Source of the DNA: Soonwooa sp032078105
GTDB taxonomy: Bacteria > Bacteroidota > Bacteroidia > Flavobacteriales > Weeksellaceae
Assembly (NCBI GenBank): GCA_046269235.1
Contig: JBJZOS010000010.1
Span: 1-64,000, forward strand
Direction: 5' to 3'
DNA length: 64,000 nt
This document shows, piece after piece, positions 15,846-23,715 of this stretch (position 1 is the first letter of the stretch; every line of letters starts with the position of its first letter). Both the position numbers and the translations under genes were made by a program. The notes under the pieces are model-generated. The model had not been told where the DNA came from and ran no database searches. It saw only the letters and a program-made list of their open reading frames with translations.

Positions 15846-16235
15846 ATGAGTTCAATTTTCACAAAAATCATTAACGGAGAAATCCCAAGTTACAAAGTAG
15901 CAGAGGACGACAATTTTATCGCTTTTTTGGATGCAATGCCTTTAGTAAAAGGACATACATTGGTTGTTCCAAAAAAAGAAGTGGATTTAATCTTTGACTT
16001 AGATTCAGAAGAATTCAAAAATCTTTGGGCTTTTGCACAGCAAGTTGCTAAAAAAATTGAAAAAGCAATTCCTTGCAAAAGAGTAGGCGTTGCGGTTATT
16101 GGACTGGAAGTTCCGCATGCGCACATTCATCTTGTGCCACTCAACGCTATGCAAGACCTTAACTTCGGAAATGAGCGACTTAAGCTTTCTGCCGAAGAAT
16201 ATCAAACGATAAAAGACGCGATTAAAAACGCATAA
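15846..16235 (+). CDS. HIT-family protein (HinT-like)
   Basis: Histidine-triad nucleotide hydrolase of 129 residues, likely splitting AMP from phosphoramidates or adenylates. The triad is His91-x-His93-x-His95 in VPHAHIHLVP. N-terminal FTKIINGEIPSYKV and the LVKGHTLVVPKKEV segment place it in the HinT/PKCI group. Probably cotranscribed with greA and ended by the terminator at 16245-16272. Confidence 0.93.
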   Translation: MSSIFTKIINGEIPSYKVAEDDNFIAFLDAMPLVKGHTLVVPKKEVDLIFDLDSEEFKNLWAFAQQVAKKIEKAIPCKRVGVAVIGLEVPHAHIHLVPLNAMQDLNFGNERLKLSAEEYQTIKDAIKNA

Positions 16236-16244
16236 ATCAATTTT

Positions 16245-16272
16245 AAAAGAAGCGCAAATGCTTCTTTTTTTT
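16245..16272 (+). terminator. Rho-independent terminator after HIT gene
   Basis: AAAAGAAGC (16245-16253) pairs with GCTTCTTTT (16260-16268) around a 6-base loop and runs into T up to 16272. It closes the greA-HIT unit. Confidence 0.85.
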
Positions 16273-16307
16273 CATTAATTATTAAAAAGAAAAGTACACA
16301 ATTTTAT

Positions 16308-17486
16308 ATGAATCCTAATCAATGTTCTTTCTGTGGAAGAAAACGAAATGAAGTACAAACACTGATTTCTGGACAAAATGGTTTTATCTGCGAAAACTGT
16401 ATCGAGCAGGCGCATAACATTATTAAAGATAGTGTAAAGCAAATGGGCGATGCGGGTTTTACAATGGAAGAACTTGCAAAACCAAAACAGATAAAAGAAT
16501 TCTTAGACGAATATATTATTGGGCAAGATCAGGCGAAAAAGCAATTGTCTATTGCCGTTTACAACCACTACAAAAGACTTCTTCATAAGCAAGACGAAAA
16601 TCGTGAAGTAGAGATTGAAAAATCAAATATCCTAATGGTTGGTGAGACTGGAACAGGGAAGACGCTTTTGGCTAAAACGATTGCAAAGCAGCTTAATGTT
16701 CCTTTTTGTATCGTAGATGCAACGATTTTGACAGAAGCAGGTTATGTAGGTGAAGATGTGGAAAGTATCTTGTCTAGACTTCTTATGGTTGCAGAATATG
16801 ATGTTGAAAAAGCAGAACGCGGTATTGTCTTTATCGATGAAATTGATAAGATTGCGCGTAAGTCTGATAATCCTAGTATTACAAGAGATGTTTCTGGTGA
16901 AGGTGTGCAGCAAGGTTTATTAAAACTATTGGAAGGAAGTATTGTTAATGTTCCGCCACAAGGAGGAAGAAAGCATCCTGATCAAAAATACATTCAAGTT
17001 AATACGCAGAATATCCTTTTCATTGCAGGTGGAGCTTTTGATGGTATTAAAGAAATTATCGAAAGACGACTTAATAAACAAGCTATTGGTTTTAGTTCAG
17101 AAAAACTTAACAAAGTTGAGGAAGACGATTATATTTTAAGTCAAATTAATGCAATCGATTTAAAGTCCTTTGGTCTTATCCCAGAGTTGTTGGGACGTTT
17201 CCCGATTATTACGTATTTGGATAGCTTGACTAAGGAGACTTTGGTTAGAATTATGAAAGAGCCAAAAAACTCTATTATTAATCAATTTGTAGAATTATTT
17301 AAGATGGATAATGTGAAGTTGTCTTTTACAGATTCGGCCATTGAGAAAATTGTTGAAGCTACGGTTGAGAAAGGATTGGGAGCTCGAGGTCTAAGAGGGA
17401 CTACAGAGAAAGTTTTAGAAGATTATATGTACGATATTGATGCTCAAAATGAGATTGTCGTGGAGGAAGATGATATAAAATTATAA
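16308..17486 (+). CDS. clpX: ATP-dependent Clp protease ATP-binding subunit ClpX
   Basis: Hexameric AAA+ unfoldase that feeds substrates to ClpP. 392 residues. The N-terminal zinc-binding domain has Cys6, Cys9, Cys28, Cys31. Walker A is GETGTGKT (112-119), the pore loop GYVG (145-148), Walker B VFIDEID (Asp177-Glu178), and the RKH loop GGRKHPDQ is present, as is sensor-2 GARGLR. The IGF loop that docks on ClpP is IGFSSE. clpP is not adjacent, unlike in many bacteria. Confidence 0.97.
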   Translation: MNPNQCSFCGRKRNEVQTLISGQNGFICENCIEQAHNIIKDSVKQMGDAGFTMEELAKPKQIKEFLDEYIIGQDQAKKQLSIAVYNHYKRLLHKQDENREVEIEKSNILMVGETGTGKTLLAKTIAKQLNVPFCIVDATILTEAGYVGEDVESILSRLLMVAEYDVEKAERGIVFIDEIDKIARKSDNPSITRDVSGEGVQQGLLKLLEGSIVNVPPQGGRKHPDQKYIQVNTQNILFIAGGAFDGIKEIIERRLNKQAIGFSSEKLNKVEEDDYILSQINAIDLKSFGLIPELLGRFPIITYLDSLTKETLVRIMKEPKNSIINQFVELFKMDNVKLSFTDSAIEKIVEATVEKGLGARGLRGTTEKVLEDYMYDIDAQNEIVVEEDDIKL

Positions 17487-17520
17487 TCTATTAAATCTAT
17501 TGATTTGTAGGTAGATAATT

Positions 17521-17550
17521 TTGAGAAGTAGAAAAAAAAACATAATTTTG
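17521..17550 (+). promoter_or_regulatory. Promoter for the T9SS surface-protein gene
   Basis: TTG (17521-17523) and TAATTTTG (17543-17550) are separated by 19 bases, a full match to the Bacteroidota housekeeping promoter. The expected start gives a 5' leader of about 30 bases before the ATG at 17587. Confidence 0.75.
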
Positions 17551-17586
17551 CAAGTGATAAAAACACATAACACAATTTTGTAGATC

Positions 17587-19566
17587 ATGAGAAAAACTTT
17601 ATTAACTATAGGCGCTTTAGTATCTATAGGGCAGATGCAAGCTCAAGATAACTTCACATATATTGGAGATAAAGCTTATTTTAAAGTAAGTGAAGGTGCA
17701 TTAGTGTATAGCAAAGATCTTAGTATGCGTACGGTTGGCTCTGGTGTTCTCGATATTTCTGGCGATGTTATGATTGATGGAGGAGTCAATAATACTTTCG
17801 AGACAGTCGATACCAACGGAAGTGCCAAGAGTAATGGAGGGAATATAATTCTGAGAATGAATAATGCTTCCAACGATACTTATGGGCAGTTGTATATAGA
17901 AGGTTTTAGCCAAAATAAAATAACAGGTATAGTAGATAAAGAGTATCGTGAGAGAAAACATGGTACTTATCAACAATTATCATTGCCATTTTATGGGAAA
18001 ATTTTATCGACATTAAATACTGAATTTGGAAAAACTTTTTCTGATGTAAGATGGTCAAAAAATGAAATCCTAAAATGGAATAACCCAAAACCAAGATTCG
18101 ATATTTTTTCAGTAAATCAACAAACTTCAACTGGATTAGAATATATTGCATTAGGCTCAGGAAATTTTGACGCATCGAGTAATCCAACTGTAGGAATTCA
18201 GAATCCAAATGCTGCGAGTAACCCAACAGTGCCTAGCTATACAAATGGCGTCTATATTGTAAGAGGTAAACCTATCGCCGATACAGAAACTAAGACTGCA
18301 AGGCTGTATGGCGCAGGACTTGGTATTAATTATGGAACCAGCGGACAGGTTAGAAATATACATGGAGAAACTTATAATTCTTATCTTCAGGATAATTTTG
18401 ATGCCTCTGTAACCAATCCATGGTCGAATGCCAACTTCGGTAAAAATCTTTATCAATATGGAAACCCATATTTAACCAACCTAGATCTAAGTCAAATAGG
18501 AATTGTAGAATCGGCTACTACAGGAGATGGTAATGCTATTCCAAACATACAAGGTATTAGATTCGATCCAGGAGAAGTTACTTCAGATAGCGATGGTGCA
18601 ACTTATTCTACTAACGCAAGATATATTACCTATGCTGGAGGGGTTCCTGTAGCGGATGTTAATAATGCTATTATTAAACCAATGCAAACCTTTGTAGTAA
18701 AGTTGGCAAATAGTGTGGATAATGCGTCTTATAATTTGAATTTTAAAACCCTAAGACGTTTTAAATACACAGCCCGCGCAGCAAATGTCAATTATGACGT
18801 TACCGCAAATAGAGGAGCTTCCGCAACGACTGTTAAGCAACTTGGTGTTATTGCTTTAGATGCTAACGGGAAAGAATTGTCAAGAACCTATTACGTTGTC
18901 TATGCAGATGCTAAGACAGGTATGTTGGATTTAAACCAAGTGAGTTCTCAGGTAACGGCAGGACCTATAGATATTATTGGTACCTATGAGGAAAAGCCAG
19001 ACGGAGGTATGGATACTAATTTGTCCGACAAATATTGGCTGTATGTTAACGAAGCTAACGAAACTAACTTTGCTGGAAAGCCAGTTGTAATGGAGCTGTA
19101 TAGCAATGATATTAAATCATTAAAATTCGAAATTCTAGAAGATGCCGAAATGATCGATGATAACCAAAGTTTATTATCATCAGGTAAAGCTTTTTATATC
19201 CGGAAAAGTGATTCTTCGGAATTGGTAACTATTTCTCAAGGTAAAATATTAGACATAACAGGAGATAAGTTTAATCTTTATTATGATAAACCTAATGATG
19301 CTACTTTAGGAAATTATGAGACTAAAATGTCTAGATGTAAGATTGCATACAATCCAAGTATTGATGAATACGTTTTGCTTTTTGATCCAAAATGGAATGA
19401 AGCAGACGTTAAGGTGTATGACATAAGTGGCAAATTGATAGTATCAAAAAATAGAGTTTCAACGAAAAAAGATTTGATATTAGATATCCAGAAGTTAAAC
19501 GGAACCTATGTTGTAACTGCAACATCTGAAAAAGGTGAAGTATTTAATGGTAAAATTATAAGGTAA
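17587..19566 (+). CDS. T9SS-secreted surface protein (type A sorting domain)
   Basis: 659-residue exported protein with a signal peptide (1-20, ending QMQAQ). The body is Asn/Gly/Ser/Thr-rich beta-type sequence without a catalytic motif that I recognise; an early DISGDVMIDGG region looks like a beta-strand repeat. The last 80 residues are a type A T9SS C-terminal domain: VKVYDISGKLIVSK, then LDIQKLNGTYVVTA and the final GKIIR, with the conserved Gly-x-Tyr. It should cross the outer membrane by the T9SS (gldKLMN at 55-60 kb) and be attached or released. Followed 13 bases on by the small Gly-rich gene, so cotranscribed. An adhesin or structural role is inferred. Confidence 0.8.
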   Translation: MRKTLLTIGALVSIGQMQAQDNFTYIGDKAYFKVSEGALVYSKDLSMRTVGSGVLDISGDVMIDGGVNNTFETVDTNGSAKSNGGNIILRMNNASNDTYGQLYIEGFSQNKITGIVDKEYRERKHGTYQQLSLPFYGKILSTLNTEFGKTFSDVRWSKNEILKWNNPKPRFDIFSVNQQTSTGLEYIALGSGNFDASSNPTVGIQNPNAASNPTVPSYTNGVYIVRGKPIADTETKTARLYGAGLGINYGTSGQVRNIHGETYNSYLQDNFDASVTNPWSNANFGKNLYQYGNPYLTNLDLSQIGIVESATTGDGNAIPNIQGIRFDPGEVTSDSDGATYSTNARYITYAGGVPVADVNNAIIKPMQTFVVKLANSVDNASYNLNFKTLRRFKYTARAANVNYDVTANRGASATTVKQLGVIALDANGKELSRTYYVVYADAKTGMLDLNQVSSQVTAGPIDIIGTYEEKPDGGMDTNLSDKYWLYVNEANETNFAGKPVVMELYSNDIKSLKFEILEDAEMIDDNQSLLSSGKAFYIRKSDSSELVTISQGKILDITGDKFNLYYDKPNDATLGNYETKMSRCKIAYNPSIDEYVLLFDPKWNEADVKVYDISGKLIVSKNRVSTKKDLILDIQKLNGTYVVTATSEKGEVFNGKIIR

Positions 19567-19579
19567 AACATAAACACAT

Positions 19580-19828
19580 ATGAAAAATTATTTTTTTAAA
19601 TATCTTGCTTTGGTGCTTTTTTGTGCAAATCAATTCGTTTTAGCGCAAATGGCGCCGCCTGTGCCAGAAGCCCGACCAGGTGCAGGAGGAGGTGGTGGAG
19701 CCGGAGGCGTTGGTCCTGGAGGCAAGCCCAAAAACCCAATTGACATGTACGAATATATTCTAATTATAGCAGCGGTTTTACTAGTATTTTACTTTTATAA
19801 ACGTAGCAAAAAATTAAAATTGTCTTAA
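19580..19828 (+). CDS. Small Gly/Pro-rich membrane protein (PID-CTERM-like)
   Basis: 82 residues: a signal peptide (1-22, ending LAQ), a Pro- and then Gly-rich stretch (PVPEARPG followed by a run of Gly), the motif NPIDMYEY, a transmembrane helix (about 55-72) and a basic tail KRSKKLKLS. The order PID motif, helix, basic cluster is that of the small sorting-signal-like tails called PID-CTERM in Bacteroidota; I recall that name from annotation practice and did not check it. Such proteins are often miscalled signal peptidase. Sits in one transcript with the T9SS surface protein upstream. Function unknown. Confidence 0.7.
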   Translation: MKNYFFKYLALVLFCANQFVLAQMAPPVPEARPGAGGGGGAGGVGPGGKPKNPIDMYEYILIIAAVLLVFYFYKRSKKLKLS

Positions 19829-19833
19829 TATTA

Positions 19834-19866
19834 TAAAAACTCACTTTATCTACAGTGAGTTTTTTA
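19834..19866 (+). terminator. Terminator after the PID-CTERM-like gene
   Basis: AAAAACTCACT (19834-19844) pairs with AGTGAGTTTTT (19853-19863) and continues in T. It ends the two-gene surface-protein unit immediately before the promoter of the TlpA-family gene. Confidence 0.85.
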
Positions 19867-19871
19867 TATTT
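19864..19871 (+). promoter_or_regulatory. -7 box (TATATTTG) directly before the TlpA-family gene
   Basis: Perfect TAnnTTTG ending five bases before the ATG at 19877 and overlapping the T-run of the preceding terminator. The mRNA would be leaderless or nearly so. No clear TTG lies at -33, where the terminator stem is. Confidence 0.5.
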
Positions 19872-19876
19872 GTAAT

Positions 19877-21160
19877 ATGAGAAACATCGTATTGGCTCTT
19901 TGTTTATTAGGAGCATCTAGCATTTCGGCACAATTCAAAGTTAATGCGAATTTGCCTTCTGATTTTCAAGTCGATGACGCTTATCTATTTGCGTATGACG
20001 GATCCAAAGATATTTTATTAGGAAAAGGAACTAAAAAAGGCAATAGCCTTAGTATTTCGGTTCCCAAAAGTTATAAAGGCTTGTTGCGTTTAGTACTTTT
20101 CCCTTCTAATAATAGTATCCAAATGGCATCGGAAAATCAAGATATTAACTTTACTGTTGATAAAGTCGAAAATAAAGCCATAAAGCAAGTGACTTTTTTA
20201 GATGCTGCTAATAAGTATTTTGAAATCTCGCAGAATAACCAGAAGAAAAAAGAGCTCATCTATCCAGCACTTTTACAGATTAAAGATTATTATAAGCCGA
20301 CAGATGTCTTTTATGCGGCATTAGAAAAAGAGATCGCAACATTGTCATCTTCGCCAGAAACTGGTGGTAATTTCCCATTTATTGATTATTACAATGAGAC
20401 AGCGTCTAAGTATGTTAATAATCCAGATTATAAGAACATACCATTGCAAGGATACAGCGACTTTATTGTAAAATCAGGTAGCTTTTTAGAAACTTCATCT
20501 TTATTAAAACCTATTTTGATTTCGTACCTTAACACTGCAGGTAAAGATAATCTGAATGCTGACATCGATAAGCTATTAAAAAACGTTGATATTGAAACAC
20601 CTAGAGGACAAACTGTTTTGTCCGAGTTGATCGATATTTTTGATACGTATGGCATGGCTGACTTGAAGGATAAATATCTTAAAGAAGCTAAAGAATTAAA
20701 ATGTACGATTAATGATCGTTTGGCGAGTACGATCAAAGGTCAAGAAGAGCTGCAAATTGGTGCTAAGCTGCCAGATTCGAAGCTTTATAATACCTACAAT
20801 ACCAAAGCTAAATCTATTGCTGATGTTAAAGCTGATCATAAAGTAATCATCGTTTGGTCATCAACTTGTTCGCATTGCACAGCGGAGCTCCCTAAAATTA
20901 TTGAAAAATATCAAGCTTTAAAATCTAAAAAAATTGAAGTTATAGGTTTGTCAATTGATGCCGATCTCAAGTCATATTCAGATTTGGCGTCGAAATTCCC
21001 ATGGATAAGTGCAGCGGACGGTAAAGGTTGGTACAGTGATTATGCAAAAAATTACAATGTTCATGCAACGCCAACTTACTTTATATTAGATAGTTCTAAT
21101 AAAATTGTGGCTAAACCAGATCAACTTTCGCAAGTTTTTGAATATTTTAATCTAAAATAA
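19877..21160 (+). CDS. TlpA-family disulfide reductase with N-terminal DUF4369-like region
   Basis: 427 residues, exported (signal peptide 1-19, ending SISAQ). Residues 20 to about 100 form a beta-rich region of the kind found before thioredoxin domains in Bacteroidota; a helical middle follows to about 290. The C-terminal thioredoxin domain has VWSSTCSHCTAELP with Cys331 and Cys334, and the cis-Pro region VHATPTYFILD. Likely reduces disulfides of exported proteins in the periplasm; the neighbouring surface protein has few Cys, so the substrate is probably another protein. Confidence 0.85.
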   Translation: MRNIVLALCLLGASSISAQFKVNANLPSDFQVDDAYLFAYDGSKDILLGKGTKKGNSLSISVPKSYKGLLRLVLFPSNNSIQMASENQDINFTVDKVENKAIKQVTFLDAANKYFEISQNNQKKKELIYPALLQIKDYYKPTDVFYAALEKEIATLSSSPETGGNFPFIDYYNETASKYVNNPDYKNIPLQGYSDFIVKSGSFLETSSLLKPILISYLNTAGKDNLNADIDKLLKNVDIETPRGQTVLSELIDIFDTYGMADLKDKYLKEAKELKCTINDRLASTIKGQEELQIGAKLPDSKLYNTYNTKAKSIADVKADHKVIIVWSSTCSHCTAELPKIIEKYQALKSKKIEVIGLSIDADLKSYSDLASKFPWISAADGKGWYSDYAKNYNVHATPTYFILDSSNKIVAKPDQLSQVFEYFNLK

Positions 21161-21162
21161 TT

Positions 21163-21192
21163 TTGTGTGAGTGCAAATTTTTTCTATATTTG
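21163..21192 (+). promoter_or_regulatory. Promoter for tRNA-Met
   Basis: TTG (21163-21165), 19-base spacer and TATATTTG (21185-21192), 12 bases before the mature tRNA. A textbook Bacteroidota promoter. Confidence 0.85.
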
Positions 21193-21204
21193 CACCACAA
21201 AATC

Positions 21205-21278
21205 GGCGAGGTAGCTCAGATGGTTAGAGCGCAGGATTCATAACCCTGAGGTCACGGGTTCAATTCCCGTCCTCGCTA
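21205..21278 (+). tRNA. tRNA-Met (anticodon CAT)
   Basis: A 74-base cloverleaf: acceptor GGCGAGG / CCTCGCT, D-arm GCTC...GAGC, anticodon loop TTCATAA with CAT at 21239-21241, and T-arm CGGGTTCAATTCCCG. The anticodon stem lacks the three G-C pairs of initiator tRNA, so it is an elongator; a tRNA-Ile2 with modified CAT is possible but less likely. CCA is not encoded. It has its own promoter and a strong terminator. Confidence 0.95.
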
Positions 21279-21280
21279 CA

Positions 21281-21310
21281 AAGACACTCTTTTTAGAGTG
21301 TCTTTTTTTT
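21281..21310 (+). terminator. Terminator of tRNA-Met
   Basis: AAGACACTCT (21281-21290) and AGAGTGTCTT (21295-21304) form a perfect 10-bp stem with a TTTT loop, followed by T to 21310. Confidence 0.92.
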
Positions 21311-21344
21311 ATTTCAAAAATTAACAGTTTATTTTAAAAAAAGC

Positions 21345-21378
21345 ATAAAAAAAACATCCTAAAATTTAATTTTGGATG
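21345..21378 (-). terminator. Terminator of the PUR-family gene
   Basis: CATCC (21355-21359) pairs with GGATG (21374-21378), extended by AAAA/TTTT across one bulge; on the minus strand a T-run follows. Confidence 0.75.
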
Positions 21379-21401
21379 CCTTAACTCTTTTCTTGTAATT
21401 C

Positions 21402-21737
21402 TTATACCTCTTCGTCTGACTCCAAAGTGTAAGATTTGGATTTGTAATCCTTTTCGTGTTTTTCAGAAATAACGTCTTCACCTTTTTGCTCGATGATAAA
21501 ATCAGTTGATTCATTAAACATGTCTAAGAAGTTCTTGAAATCTTCTTTGTAAAGGTAGATTTTGTGCTTTTCAAAAGTTGCCTCTCCGTTTTCCCCGAAA
21601 TTTTTTTTACTCTCAGTAATCGTAAGATAATAATCTCCAGCTTTTGTCTCGCGCACATCAAAGAAATAGGTTCTTCTACCTGCCTTCAATACCTTTGTGA
21701 AAATTTCATTTTCGTGGCGTTCCTTGTATTCACTCAT
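21402..21737 (-). CDS. PUR-family DNA/RNA-binding protein (DUF3276)
   Basis: 111 residues. The PUR-like domain (about 8-90) begins IFTKVLKAGRRTYFFDVRETKAGDYYLTITESK, shown here as its order only: GRRTYFFDV, then KAGDYYLTITES, HKIYLYKEDF and FLDMFNE. Bacterial PUR proteins (the Borrelia BpuR type) bind single-stranded nucleic acids and act as regulators. The C-terminal 25 residues are acidic and likely disordered. Has its own strong promoter, so it is probably abundant. Its target is unknown. Confidence 0.85.
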   Translation of the reverse strand: MSEYKERHENEIFTKVLKAGRRTYFFDVRETKAGDYYLTITESKKNFGENGEATFEKHKIYLYKEDFKNFLDMFNESTDFIIEQKGEDVISEKHEKDYKSKSYTLESDEEV

Positions 21738-21766
21738 TTGTACGATATTTTTGAAATCTGTGTAAA

Positions 21767-21795
21767 CAAATATAATAGAATTCTGCTTAATTCAA
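21767..21795 (-). promoter_or_regulatory. Promoter for the PUR-family gene
   Basis: On the minus strand TTG (21793-21795), an 18-base spacer and TATATTTG (21767-21774), giving a leader of about 25 bases before the ATG at 21737. Confidence 0.75.
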
Positions 21796-21875
21796 AATGT
21801 TTTTTGAATTATTTATAAATAAAGATGAAATTTCATAAAAATAAACTCTTTTTTTTTGATAAATTAAGAGTATTT

Positions 21876-23564
21876 CTATGGTAAATAAAGAATTTTATCT
21901 GCACGTTTTGCACTTGATTCTCTGTGCGTTATAATGATAGAAGTTGCGGATTGGAGATCGTTTTCAATGTTTTGTAAAATATTTTCCTCCGTCTCTGTGT
22001 CTAAAGCGGATAAGCTATCATCGAATACTAAAATTTGCGGTTCTTTTATTAAGGCTCTAGCAATACAAATTCTCTGTTTTTGCCCACCAGAAAGCATCAC
22101 ACCGCGTTCTCCAACGATTGTTTCGTACTGATTTTTAAACTCAACAATATTCTTATGGACATCTGCCTTTTTTGCATATTTAATAATCAATTCTTCGCCC
22201 GGATTATCGATTGCGAAGCCAATATTGTATGCAATGGTGTCAGAAAATAAATAACTCTCTTGCGGAATGTAACCTACTTTTTGTCGGTAAAGTTCAAGAT
22301 TGTGGTCTTTAAGATTTTTGCCATCAATTAAAATTTCCCCAGAATCAGGATCAATCAGTCGACCAAGAAGAAGAGCGATCGTAGACTTTCCGCTCCCCGT
22401 TTTTCCCATTATTGCCAAAGTTTCGCCAGCCTTAACTTTAAAACTTAAATTATCCAAAGCTTTGATGCCAGTATTGGGGTATGTATAACTAACGTTTCTG
22501 AATTCGATATCGCCATTTATAGAATAATTATCGTGGTTGGTATTGACGATGTCGGATTTCATGTCTAGAAACTCATTAACACGCTGCATCGACGCTTCTG
22601 CACGTTGATTGACAGATGTTACCCAGCCAACCATCGAAAACGGCCAAATAAGGATGTTAATATATAAAAAGAAATCTGCAATTGTACCAACGCTCATCTC
22701 GCCGGCGATGTATTTTTGACCACCAATAAAGATAATAGCGACATTGAGAAGTCCAATAACGAAAAGAATAATGGTGAAAAAATAGGCTTCGGTTTTAGCT
22801 AAATCCAATGCTTTGTCTTGATAGTCTTTAACTTTAATACCGTAATTTTTTTCAATATATTTTTCTTTGCTAAAATATTTAACTACACGAATTCCCGAAA
22901 AGCTGTCTTGTACAAAAGTTGAAATGGCAGATTGACTTTTCTGCATGGTTTTCGATTTTTGATTGATAATGTTGCTGACTTTGTAAATTACAAAGGATAA
23001 AATCGGTAAGGGTATTAAAGTCCAAAATGTCATCTCTACATCGGTCATTAACATATAAGTACTTGTGATAATGAGTAGAATCGCAAGGTTAACAACATAC
23101 ATGACGCCAGGGCCAAGATACATTCTTATGGCCACAACATCTTCGCTCAGGCGGTTCATGAGATCGCCGATAGTGGTTTTTTTGTAATCTGTCAAAGATA
23201 AATCCTCGTAATGACGGAAGATTTTATTTTTTAATTCATATTCGATTCGACGAGACGCAACGATAATCGTTTGACGCATCATAAAAGTGAAAAAACCTGA
23301 TAATAAGGAGCAAACCAACAATATCCCAGAATTCATAAAAATAATTCGGAAATAACTCCAATTGGCTTTTACATTGTCGATAAGGCTTACTTCATTAGAA
23401 AGCTTAAGCTTGTCGTAATTGCCTTCGATAATGTTAATCGTTTGACCAACAAATTGTACTTTATAGATTGTAAAAAAGTTACTAAGTATGATAAATAAAA
23501 ATCCCCAAAAAAGAAGGACTCTATGCTTCCAGAAATAAGGATTTAGGGTTTTTAATGCTTTCAT
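21876..23564 (-). CDS. ABC exporter, fused permease-ATPase (MsbA-like)
   Basis: 562-residue half-transporter that works as a homodimer or heterodimer in the inner membrane. About six transmembrane helices lie in residues 15-300 (e.g. VLLFWGFLFIILSNFF, YVVNLAILLIITSTYML). The ATPase domain has Walker A MGKTGSGKST, Q-loop YIPQESYLFSDT, signature LSGGQKQR, Walker B ILVFDDSLSALD (Asp then Ser in place of the catalytic Glu) and the H-loop ITHRES. The Glu-to-Asp/Ser change at the catalytic position suggests a degenerate ATP site, as in heterodimeric exporters. Substrate unknown; single gene here. Confidence 0.85.
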   Translation of the reverse strand: MKALKTLNPYFWKHRVLLFWGFLFIILSNFFTIYKVQFVGQTINIIEGNYDKLKLSNEVSLIDNVKANWSYFRIIFMNSGILLVCSLLSGFFTFMMRQTIIVASRRIEYELKNKIFRHYEDLSLTDYKKTTIGDLMNRLSEDVVAIRMYLGPGVMYVVNLAILLIITSTYMLMTDVEMTFWTLIPLPILSFVIYKVSNIINQKSKTMQKSQSAISTFVQDSFSGIRVVKYFSKEKYIEKNYGIKVKDYQDKALDLAKTEAYFFTIILFVIGLLNVAIIFIGGQKYIAGEMSVGTIADFFLYINILIWPFSMVGWVTSVNQRAEASMQRVNEFLDMKSDIVNTNHDNYSINGDIEFRNVSYTYPNTGIKALDNLSFKVKAGETLAIMGKTGSGKSTIALLLGRLIDPDSGEILIDGKNLKDHNLELYRQKVGYIPQESYLFSDTIAYNIGFAIDNPGEELIIKYAKKADVHKNIVEFKNQYETIVGERGVMLSGGQKQRICIARALIKEPQILVFDDSLSALDTETEENILQNIENDLQSATSIIITHRESSAKRADKILYLP

Positions 23565-23715
23565 TATTTAAAAGTGTTTAGGCATTAAAACTGACTAAAC
23601 TTGGTCGTAAATTTACGAAAATATTTTTCAAGATTTTGGGCAAATTCATTATCGAAAAAGCTCTTGTTGGTATGATATTTTCTGCTGTCTTTTGCAATAA
23701 ACAATATACGATATA

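Noticed and set aside
21205..21278. tRNA-Met as the initiator tRNA
   Set aside because: The anticodon stem lacks the three consecutive G-C pairs expected of initiator tRNA.
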